26,752 bases of DNA from 66-474 sp035547895 (GTDB lineage Bacteria; Pseudomonadota; Gammaproteobacteria; Xanthomonadales; Rhodanobacteraceae). This document shows positions 15,931 through 23,332 of the stretch, in pieces (the first letter of the stretch is position 1; the number at the start of each line of letters is the position of its first letter). The position numbers and the translations under genes were made by a program. The notes below the pieces were generated by a model that was given only the letters and a program-made list of their open reading frames with translations, was not told where the DNA came from and did no database searches. The stretch covers positions 1 to 26,752 of the forward strand of contig DASZTT010000154.1 of the NCBI GenBank assembly GCA_035547895.1, given 5' to 3'.

Positions 15931-16599
15931 TCAGGCGCGGTGCAGGCAGCCCGACAGGAAATCCGCGAGGTCGGTGATTTCCTGCGGACAGACCTGGTGC
16001 GCCATGGGATAGCTGTGCCAGTCGACCCGGTAGCCCCAATCCCGCAACCGGTCGCGTGAACGCTCGCCGAGATAGCGCGGCACGACGGGGTCGAACGCGC
16101 CGTGGCCCATGAAGATCGGCGTCGCTGCATTCGCCGCATGGCGTTCGTCTGCCGTCACTTCGGCGATTGGCAAATAAGTCGACAGCGCTACGATCGCACC
16201 GAGCTTGTTCGCGTGTCGCAACCCTGCCGCCAGCGCGATCGCGCCGCCCTGCGAGAAGCCGATCAGCACGATATTGGCGACCGGCACGCCGCGTTCCACT
16301 TCGCGCGCAATCAACGCTTCGACACGGACGATCGAGGCGCGGATGCCGGCTTCGTCCTGCCGCTGCGCGAGGTCGAAACCGGCGATGTCATACCAGGCGC
16401 GCATCGGCAGCCCACCGTTGAGCGTGATCGGCGTGACCGGCGCGTGCGGGAACACGAAACGCAGCGCGGGCCACTCCGGGCGCACCAGTTGCGGCACGAT
16501 CGGTTCGAAATCGTGGCCGTCGGCGCCGAGGCCGTGCAGCCAGATCACCGCATGGCGCGGATTGGCCGCGGTTTCGATTTCCACGCGTTCAGATGTCAC
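15931..16599 (-). CDS. Carboxylesterase/phospholipase, Abhydrolase_2 family (YpfH/EstB-like)
   Basis: This 222-residue cytoplasmic serine hydrolase of the carboxylesterase II / acyl-protein-thioesterase-like family shows IWLHGLGADGHDFEPIVPQL (oxyanion region) and the nucleophile S116 in IGFSQGGA. D170 in GAFDPVVP and H201 in MAHQVCPQEI complete the triad. PHAPVTPITLNGG and RAWYDI are hallmark strings of the family. Such enzymes cleave short-chain acyl esters; the natural substrate is unknown. The GTG start is supported by a GTGA overlap with the stop of the upstream prolyl oligopeptidase gene. Together with the kinase 19 bp downstream it sits in the middle of a four-gene unit. Confidence 0.92.
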   Translation of the reverse strand: MTSERVEIETAANPRHAVIWLHGLGADGHDFEPIVPQLVRPEWPALRFVFPHAPVTPITLNGGLPMRAWYDIAGFDLAQRQDEAGIRASIVRVEALIAREVERGVPVANIVLIGFSQGGAIALAAGLRHANKLGAIVALSTYLPIAEVTADERHAANAATPIFMGHGAFDPVVPRYLGERSRDRLRDWGYRVDWHSYPMAHQVCPQEITDLADFLSGCLHRA

Positions 16600-18782
16600 C
16601 TGGAAGACTCCGCCGGCAGCCCCAGTTCCTGCGCGAAGAACGCCATCGCCGCGGCCGCATTGCCGACGCGCTGGCTGAAGGACGCGGTGACGCCGTGGCC
16701 TTCGTTCATGCGCGTCAGCAGCAGCACCGGATCCTTCGACGTGGTTGCCGCCTGCAACGCGGCCGCGAACTTGCGCGACTGCCACGGCGCGACGCGCGGG
16801 TCGTTGACGCCGGTGATCAGCAGTACCGCGGGATACGCGGTGTCCGGCTTCACGTTCTGCAATGGCGAATACGCGCGCAGCCATTCGAAATCGGGCCGCT
16901 TCGCCACCGTCCCGTATTCCGAAATGTTGTACTGGCCGTTCGGCCACAGCTCCGCGCGCAGCATGTCGTAGATGCCGACCAGCGACACCACCGCGCGATA
17001 GGCCGAAGGGTGTTGCGTCAGCGCGGCGCCCATCAGCAGGCCGCCGTTCGAGCCGCCCAGGATGCCGAGGTGCGCCGGATCGGTCCAACGCTGCTGCACC
17101 AGCGCCTGCGCCGCCGCATGAAAGTCGTCGAACACGTTTTGTTTCCTGGACAACATCCCGTCGGCGTGCCAGCCCTCGCCGAACTCGCCGCCGCCGCGGA
17201 TGTTGGCCACCGCATAGACGCCGCCGCGTTCCAGCCATGCAAGGTTGGAACCGAGGAACCGTGGCGCCGTGGTGATGCCGAAGCCGCCGTAGCCGTACAG
17301 GATCGTCGGGCGCGCGCCGTTCGGCGTCACGCCTTTCATCGCGATCACGGTGACGGGAACCTGGGTGCCGTCCTTCGAAGTCGCATCCAGCCGGTACGTC
17401 ACCACCTTCGAGTAGTCCGCCGCGGGCTTCACTTCGAACACGGTCTTCAACGCGCCGTTCGCGCCGTCGTATTCGGCCCAGCGGGAAGGAATCGTCCAGC
17501 CTGCATACGTGATCAATGCGCGCGCAGAATCCGCGCTGCTGGCGATCGTGCCGATGCCGATTCCGGTCTCGGGCAGCGCCACGGTGCGAACGAACTTGCC
17601 GGTGCCCGAATACTGCTGCACTCGCCAGTCTGGGCCGCGCACTTCCGTGATCAGGAAACCTCCCTTGACCGGGGCCACCGAATGCATCGCCCAATGGTTT
17701 TCAGGTTGCGGCACCAGCAAGGTCGATTTCCCGTCTGCATCCAGCGCCAGCAACTGACCGCGCGGTGCGTCCTGATAAGCGACCACCAACAACCGATCGC
17801 CATTCCATGCCGCGCCCTGGTTCACCTCCCACGCGGCGCGCACGTTCGCTCCGGTGCCGAGCGCCTGCTTCCAGGGTCCGTCGCCGTTGCGCAAGTAAAC
17901 GGCATCCGGATCGTCGTCGCCCGCATGCACCAGCGCGGCCGCGTGTTGGCCATCGGCGGAACCGAGCAAGGTGTACTCGGCCACCTTCGACCAGCCCTTG
18001 CCGAATTCCAGTGCGTCGTCGTTCGCATCGCTGCCGAGGGCATGGTGGTACAGCGCGGCATTGAACTGCGATTGATCGGCGGGCCCGCCCGACGGCAGGC
18101 GCGCGTAGGTGACGCCGTTGCCGTTGGAATCCCACACCAGCGCCTGCGGCGTGGTGCCGCCGCCCGCGTGCGGCAGCGCGTCGGGCAAGGTCTTGCCGGT
18201 GGCGACCTCGATGAAATGGATCGTGGTTTCCTCGTTGCCGCCTTCGGCGGTGCCGTAGGCGACGTATTGCCCGTCAGGCGACGGCCAGTAGCCGGTGATT
18301 GCCGTGCTGCCCTGCGTGGCATTCGGATCGACCAGCACGCGCGCCTTGCCGTTGGGCCACACTTGCGCCACCAGCACGGCCTGCGGTTGCGGCGGCGTCT
18401 GGCGCATGTAGAACAAGGTGCCGCCGACGATTTCCGGATCGAATTGCTGCGTCGAGGTCAGCGCGAGTTCGCCCACGCGTTTCGCCAGCGCCTTGGCGTC
18501 CTTGAAACCATCCATCACTTTTTCCGTGTACGCGTTCTGCGCGGCGATCCACTGCTTCACCGCGGGCGCGTCGGCGTCTTCCAGCCAGCGGTACGGATCG
18601 TGCACCACGTTGCCGAAAAAAGTTTCGGTGACGTCGTGCTGTGCGGTCGGGGGCGGCATGGCGGGCGTCCCGTGGCGGGTGTCGATCAGCGACTGGTCCC
18701 AACCAGCGCCGGTGCCGGGCGTGGCCTGCGCACACGCAAGGCCGGGCAGAAGACCGAGGGCGAGGAAAACGAGGCGGCGCAT
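16596..18782 (-). CDS. Secreted prolyl oligopeptidase (S9A family)
   Basis: This 728-residue enzyme cuts short peptides after proline. An N-terminal signal peptide (MRRLVFLALGLLPGLACAQA) indicates export. The mature part starts with the S9A segment HDPYRWLED (61-69), followed by a seven-blade propeller (about 100-450) and the C-terminal hydrolase domain. That domain has YGYGGFG (496-502), S578 in GGSNGG, D661 in TGVNDPRV and H696 in NEGHG. The family-typical NIRGGGEFGEGWH is at 528-539. GGAG lies 7 nt upstream of the chosen ATG. It is the first gene of a compact operon and overlaps the esterase start by 4 bp. The opposite strand is open for most of its length, which is a composition effect and not a second gene. 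Confidence 0.96.
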   Translation of the reverse strand: MRRLVFLALGLLPGLACAQATPGTGAGWDQSLIDTRHGTPAMPPPTAQHDVTETFFGNVVHDPYRWLEDADAPAVKQWIAAQNAYTEKVMDGFKDAKALAKRVGELALTSTQQFDPEIVGGTLFYMRQTPPQPQAVLVAQVWPNGKARVLVDPNATQGSTAITGYWPSPDGQYVAYGTAEGGNEETTIHFIEVATGKTLPDALPHAGGGTTPQALVWDSNGNGVTYARLPSGGPADQSQFNAALYHHALGSDANDDALEFGKGWSKVAEYTLLGSADGQHAAALVHAGDDDPDAVYLRNGDGPWKQALGTGANVRAAWEVNQGAAWNGDRLLVVAYQDAPRGQLLALDADGKSTLLVPQPENHWAMHSVAPVKGGFLITEVRGPDWRVQQYSGTGKFVRTVALPETGIGIGTIASSADSARALITYAGWTIPSRWAEYDGANGALKTVFEVKPAADYSKVVTYRLDATSKDGTQVPVTVIAMKGVTPNGARPTILYGYGGFGITTAPRFLGSNLAWLERGGVYAVANIRGGGEFGEGWHADGMLSRKQNVFDDFHAAAQALVQQRWTDPAHLGILGGSNGGLLMGAALTQHPSAYRAVVSLVGIYDMLRAELWPNGQYNISEYGTVAKRPDFEWLRAYSPLQNVKPDTAYPAVLLITGVNDPRVAPWQSRKFAAALQAATTSKDPVLLLTRMNEGHGVTASFSQRVGNAAAAMAFFAQELGLPAESSR

Positions 18783-18876
18783 GGCGTGCTCCGGGCGGTT
18801 GGGAATGCCGGCAGGGTAGCGCCGGCGCGCGCGTGGCGCCACGCGATCGGCGCGCGGGCTTCGGGACTTTCGGCGC

Positions 18877-18906
18877 TTGCGCGTGCGAATCGCGTGTGGC
18901 TACGCT
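18877..18906 (+). promoter_or_regulatory. Possible promoter of the S9 peptidase gene
   Basis: TTGCGC (18877-18882), an 18-base spacer and TACGCT (18901-18906) lie in the 150-bp gap between the divergent S9 genes, 26 bases before the ATG. Both boxes are imperfect. Confidence 0.35.
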
Positions 18907-18932
18907 GCGGTCTTTTGTTCGGGGATCACTCC

Positions 18933-21401
18933 ATGAATCGCTTTGCCGTCGCCGGCCTGGTTTGCCTTTTCGCGAGCGGAAGCGCTCTCGCCACCGCGCC
19001 GCAGGACACGCCATCCGCCGCCCCGGCGAACGCGGCGCAGAAACTCACGCTCGACCAGATCATGGCCGATCCCGACTGGATCGGACCCCCGGTCGAGGAC
19101 GAATACTGGAGCGTCGATGGCCGCAGCGTGTATTTCAAGCTGAAGCGCAAGGGCTCGTCGATCCATGACCTGTATCGCGCGTCTGCCGGCGGCGGCGTAC
19201 CGGCCAGGTTGAGCGATGCCGAACTGGCCACTGCCGATGGTCCCGCGGTGTTCGACCACGCGCGCGATCGCGCGGCGTACATCCGCCACGGCGACGTGTT
19301 CGTGCGCGACGTCGCCACTGGCACGACCCGCCAGGTCACCCGCGACGACGCCGACAAGTTCGGCCTGCAGATTTCCGCCGACGGCCAGCTCGTGAGCTGG
19401 AACCAGGGCAATGAATGGTTCGTCTGGAATGCCTCGACCGGCGTGGTGGCGCCGGCCGCGACCTTGAAGATGGAAGACAATCCGGCCGACGCCAAGCCCG
19501 ACCAGATGGAGCGCCTGCAGCTGAGCCTGTTCTCGACGCTGCGCGAGATAAAGGCCGACAAGGACGCGGTGCGCGAGCACGACGACAAGCTGGACGCGGA
19601 GAATCCCGCGCGCGCCGCGGCGCCGTTCTACCTTGGCGACAAGGTGCGAGTGGTGATGACCTCGCTGTCGCCGGACGCGCACTGGCTGCTGGTGGTGACG
19701 GTGCCGAAGTCGTACCAGCGCGGCAAGCATCCCGACGTCATCCACTACGTCAACGATTCCGGTTACCCCGAGGCCGAACCCGCGCGCACTTACGTGGGCC
19801 GCAACAATCCCGCGCCGCAATCATTGCTGCTGCTGGATCTGCAGGCGCACAAGCAGTATCCGTTGTCGGTGGACGGCCTGCCCGGGATCCACGACGATCC
19901 CCTGCGCGAATTGCGCGCGAAACGCATTGCGCAACTGAAGCAGGAAGGCCACGGCGACGAAGCCGCCGCGCTGGCCGCGCCGAAAACGCGGCCGGTGTCG
20001 ATCAACTTCGTCGCGGTCGGCGAATCCGGTTTTCCCGCGATCGTGTGGAGCGCGGACGGCAGCCAGCTTGCGGTGGAGCTGGTCGCCAATGACCACAAGG
20101 ACCGCTGGATCGAATCGGTGGATTTCGCCGGCCACAAGCTGGTGACGCAGGATCGCCTGACCGATCCGGCCTGGATCAACTGGAGTTTCAACGCGCTGGG
20201 CTGGCTGCCGGACAACCGCACGTTGTGGTTCGAATCGGAAGCGTCCGGTTGGGCGCAGTTGTTCGTGAAGCCCCTCAACGGCAAGGCGCGCGCGCTGACC
20301 GCGGCCGGCTTCGAAGTCTCGACGCCCACCGTGTCGCCCGACGGCAAGTGGTTCTACGTGCGTTCCAACAAGCAGGCGCCGTACGACTATGACGTCTATC
20401 GCGTGCCGGTCGCCGGTGGCGCACTGGAGCAGGTGACGCACTTCGAAGGCATGGACGACTTCCAGTTGTCGCCGGACGGTTCGAAGCTCGCGGTGCTGCA
20501 CTCCAGCGCCTACGTGCCGCCGCAGCTGGCGGTGGTCGATGCCGACGGCAGCAACGTGCATGAACTCACTGACACGCGCACGCCGGAATACAAGGCGCTG
20601 TCGTCGACGTGGGTGCAGCCGCAGTTCGTGAAGGTGCCGTCGAGCCACGGCCACTTCGGCGTGTGGGCCAAGTATTACCAGCCCGCCGACTACGACACCT
20701 CGCACGCGCATCCCGCGGTGTTCTTCGTGCACGGCGCCGGCTATCTGCAGGATGTCGACAAGAACTGGTCGTACTACTTCCGCGAGCAGATGTTCAACAA
20801 CCTGCTGACGCAGGAAGGCTACGTGGTGCTGGACATGGACTACCGCGGCTCGGCCGGCTACGGGCGCGACTGGCGCGATGCGATCTATCGCCACATGGGC
20901 CATCCGGAACTCGAAGACCTGCTGGACGGCAAGGCGTGGCTGGTGAAGAACCATCACGTCGATCCGAAGCGCGTCGGCGTCTATGGGGGTTCCTACGGCG
21001 GTTTCATGACCGAGATGGCGCTGCTGCGCGCGCCGGGTGAATTCGCGGCGGGCGCCGCGCTGCGACCGCCGTCGGACTGGACCAGCTACAACGACGGCTA
21101 TACATCGGACATCCTCAATACGCCGCAACTCGACCCCGAGGCGTACAAGGTCTCCTCGCCGATCGAATACGCGAAGAACCTCCAGGATCCGCTGCTGATC
21201 ATGCACGGCCTGATCGACAACAACGTGATGCCGGGCGATTCGATCCGCCTGTACCAGCGCTTCATCGAGTTGCACAAGAACAACTTCTGGATCTCGCTGT
21301 ATCCGATGGAGCGCCACGCGTTCGAGCACGCCGACGACTGGTACGACGAATACCGCCGCATCCATGAGCTGTTCACGGAATACGTGAAAGACCGGCGCTG
21401 A
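18933..21401 (+). CDS. Secreted S9 family peptidase (dipeptidyl-peptidase IV-like)
   Basis: This 822-residue exported serine peptidase has a signal peptide (MNRFAVAGLVCLFASGSALA). A WD40-like/DPP-IV beta-propeller spans about residues 50-560, with repeated SPDG strings (VSPDGKWFYV, LSPDGSKLAV). The Peptidase_S9 domain follows, with S687 in GVYGGSYGGF, D762 in MHGLIDNNV and H795 in MERHAFEH. The pre-catalytic DYRGSAGYGRDWRD is typical of the S9B/S9C branches. It should release dipeptides or short fragments from peptides in the periplasm or outside. I chose ATG 18933 for the signal peptide and a GGGGA about 8 nt upstream. The frame is open far upstream only as antisense to the prolyl oligopeptidase gene. 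A strong terminator follows. Confidence 0.93.
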   Translation: MNRFAVAGLVCLFASGSALATAPQDTPSAAPANAAQKLTLDQIMADPDWIGPPVEDEYWSVDGRSVYFKLKRKGSSIHDLYRASAGGGVPARLSDAELATADGPAVFDHARDRAAYIRHGDVFVRDVATGTTRQVTRDDADKFGLQISADGQLVSWNQGNEWFVWNASTGVVAPAATLKMEDNPADAKPDQMERLQLSLFSTLREIKADKDAVREHDDKLDAENPARAAAPFYLGDKVRVVMTSLSPDAHWLLVVTVPKSYQRGKHPDVIHYVNDSGYPEAEPARTYVGRNNPAPQSLLLLDLQAHKQYPLSVDGLPGIHDDPLRELRAKRIAQLKQEGHGDEAAALAAPKTRPVSINFVAVGESGFPAIVWSADGSQLAVELVANDHKDRWIESVDFAGHKLVTQDRLTDPAWINWSFNALGWLPDNRTLWFESEASGWAQLFVKPLNGKARALTAAGFEVSTPTVSPDGKWFYVRSNKQAPYDYDVYRVPVAGGALEQVTHFEGMDDFQLSPDGSKLAVLHSSAYVPPQLAVVDADGSNVHELTDTRTPEYKALSSTWVQPQFVKVPSSHGHFGVWAKYYQPADYDTSHAHPAVFFVHGAGYLQDVDKNWSYYFREQMFNNLLTQEGYVVLDMDYRGSAGYGRDWRDAIYRHMGHPELEDLLDGKAWLVKNHHVDPKRVGVYGGSYGGFMTEMALLRAPGEFAAGAALRPPSDWTSYNDGYTSDILNTPQLDPEAYKVSSPIEYAKNLQDPLLIMHGLIDNNVMPGDSIRLYQRFIELHKNNFWISLYPMERHAFEHADDWYDEYRRIHELFTEYVKDRR

Positions 21402-21404
21402 CAC

Positions 21405-21435
21405 AAACGGGGCGTCTCGCGACGCCCCGTTTCTT
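21405..21435. terminator. Bidirectional terminator between convergent genes
   Basis: A perfect 12-bp stem (AAACGGGGCGTC 21405-21416, GACGCCCCGTTT 21421-21432) has a TCGC loop and A/T-rich ends on both sides. It begins 3 bases after the S9 stop and lies 22 bases from the stop of the convergent export gene, so it can serve both. Confidence 0.9.
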
Positions 21436-21456
21436 CGCCGCTGGGTGTAACGGGTT

Positions 21457-22602
21457 TCAGCGCTGGATGTAGTACTGCGCGGCGGCGGTCGAGCTGAGGG
21501 CACTGGTCAACGGCAGCAGCTGGGTCATGAAGCGGTTCCAACGCGTGATGCCCGCCGCGGAGGCGAACACCACGTCGCCCGGCTTGACCTCGAACTGGCT
21601 GCCCAGCGCGAACGCGACCGCCGATTGCGCATCCAGTTCGTAGACGGTGGCCTTGTAGTCGCCGTTCTGCGTGGTATTGCGGATCACGTAGATCTTGCCC
21701 TGCGAGGTGACCTGGTTCAGGCCGCCGGCGGCGCCGATGGCCTCCGTCAACGTGATGTCGGCCGAACTGAAGCGGACCGCAAGCGGGCGATTCACTTCGC
21801 CCATCACGAACACTTTCTGGTGGCTGTTGTACGGCAGGAAGATCCGGTCGCCGCCTTTCAGGTAAACGGTCTTGGCCAGCCCTTCGTGTTCGAGCCGGTC
21901 GACGTCGAGGTGGTAGACCTGTCCGTCGCGGGTCAGCGTCACGTCCGAAAGGTTGGCATTGGGATTGTCCACCACCGCCTTGCCCATCGCTTCGCCCAGC
22001 GTCAGCGGCACGCCCGCGATCGGCTGCGGGCCGGTATTGGTGAACGCGCCTTCCAGCGACACGCGCTGGCTTCCGTAGTTGATGACGCTGACATCCACCT
22101 GCGGATTCTTGAGATAGGTGGCGAGCTTGCCGGCCAGTTCCTGGCGAAGCTGTTCGATGGTCTTGCCCGCTGCCTGCACCTTGCCGGCGAACGGGTAGAA
22201 GATCGAACCGTCCGCCTGCACCACGCGGCCATTCGCCGCCGCCTGCTGCTGGTTGCCCGCCGGCGAGGTCAGCTCGGGATGATTCCACACAGTGATGTAC
22301 AGCGTGTCGCCCGGACCGATCAGATAGGACTTCGGCTGATAATCGAGCAGCGCGGGCGGAATGTCGGCGGGCGGAGTCGCCGCTTTTTGTGCGGCGATCA
22401 CCTGCGGCGTGATCGGCACCAGGTGCACGTAATCCGGATTGGTATTGGCGGCGCGGACATTGAGCGAAGCGTTCTGGCCCGGCACGCAGCCTGCCATTGC
22501 CGCGCACGCAATGATCGCGAAGACGCAGCGCAAGGCGTTCGCCCTGCGCGATGCATCCATTCCGGAGTCCATTCCATTCGGGGTCCGCTGCAAACGTTCC
22601 AT
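21457..22602 (-). CDS. Outer-membrane polysaccharide export lipoprotein (Wza/GumB-like)
   Basis: This 381-residue export protein forms the outer-membrane channel for capsule or exopolysaccharide. A lipoprotein signal ends in AAMAGC (C39 by this start). The Poly_export domain follows, with YLIGPGDTLYITVWNHPEL, a long insert bearing DGSIFYPFAGKV, and NPQVDVSVINYGSQRVSLEGA. Two SLBB domains come next (around VYLKGGDRIFLP and FEVKPGDVVFAS), then a C-terminal amphipathic segment. GumB/Wza proteins run about 210-380 residues, so this is the long form. I chose ATG 22602 because AAGGA lies 7 nt upstream; ATG 22560 would give a more usual signal length but has no good ribosome-binding site. It is divergent from the co-polymerase gene, an unusual layout, since these partners are often adjacent and co-directional. 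Confidence 0.92.
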   Translation of the reverse strand: MERLQRTPNGMDSGMDASRRANALRCVFAIIACAAMAGCVPGQNASLNVRAANTNPDYVHLVPITPQVIAAQKAATPPADIPPALLDYQPKSYLIGPGDTLYITVWNHPELTSPAGNQQQAAANGRVVQADGSIFYPFAGKVQAAGKTIEQLRQELAGKLATYLKNPQVDVSVINYGSQRVSLEGAFTNTGPQPIAGVPLTLGEAMGKAVVDNPNANLSDVTLTRDGQVYHLDVDRLEHEGLAKTVYLKGGDRIFLPYNSHQKVFVMGEVNRPLAVRFSSADITLTEAIGAAGGLNQVTSQGKIYVIRNTTQNGDYKATVYELDAQSAVAFALGSQFEVKPGDVVFASAAGITRWNRFMTQLLPLTSALSSTAAAQYYIQR

Positions 22603-23332
22603 GGTCATGTCCTTGCAGATGAAGAAATGCAGGTGGCGCTCAAGCAGCCATTGCGCACGCTGGAGCCGGTACGCGATGGAAACGCGGCGCATCGCCACGT
22701 GCCTCAGCCGTCCGACGGGATGCCTGCCACGATGAACGACGATGCCGGACGTGCCACGCTCCGAGCCGTCATCACGCGCAGCGTGGAACGCGCGGATCGC
22801 GGTCGAATGCGTTGCACCCTGCCACGATGTGCCAGCAGTAGGCCATGCCGATTTCATGGTGTCCAGCGCAATTCGCTGAATGAAATGTCATTTAATTTCG
22901 TCATCAAAACGTGATGGCGCGAAAATGCGCCCGACAAGTTTTTGTATGGACTTGCATTTTCTGGATGTTTATTTGGCTGTCTATTTCATGAACGCATAAA
23001 TATTCGGAAAGCGTGCTTTATTTGTGCTGGTTTCGTTCAGCACATCGTTGCAAGAATCCTTGATTCGAAACACGCCCGCGACACGCCAAGAACGTGTCGA
23101 TGCGCACGGATCGCCGTGAGGCGGCGATCACTCAAAGACACCGGCCGCTGCACAGGTGTCAGTGGACAGCGGCAGGCATTGCCACACGGAGCGACGCCAA
23201 GGATGAGATCGCAAGCGCATGCCCGGAGCACGCCCGAACGCAGGCAATGCTTCGCCTGCACCGTCCGTCCGCGGCTCCTGATGCGCATCCGGTGTTTCCT
23301 TTGCACGACCCGGGCGAACCTGGAGGTATCCC
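22603..23332. other. Divergent regulatory region of the exopolysaccharide genes (no gene seen)
   Basis: These 730 bp separate the export lipoprotein gene from the co-polymerase gene. I find no ORF with a ribosome-binding site or a recognisable product. From about 22870 to 23060 the DNA is clearly richer in A and T than anything else in the window, consistent with promoters and protein binding sites. Small inverted repeats occur: CATCA/TGATG (22902-22916), GAAAT/ATTTC (22882-22899) and GTGCTG/CAGCAC (23024-23043). I could not assign a confident -35/-10 pair or a named operator. A GGAGG 7 nt before 23333 marks the co-polymerase ribosome-binding site. Confidence 0.6.

Noticed and set aside
16593..18932. 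780-codon upstream extension of the S9 peptidase frame, antisense to the prolyl oligopeptidase
   Set aside because: The signal peptide begins at 18933, and the upstream part lies opposite a gene with complete catalytic motifs. It is a chance open frame.
22603..22857. N-terminal extension of the Wza-like lipoprotein frame
   Set aside because: It would place the lipoprotein signal in the middle of the protein. No family member has such an extension, and AAGGA fits the start at 22602.
23116..23135. CRP/Clp-like site upstream of the co-polymerase gene
   Set aside because: GTGA and TCAC half-sites are 8 bases apart rather than 6, so the spacing does not fit.
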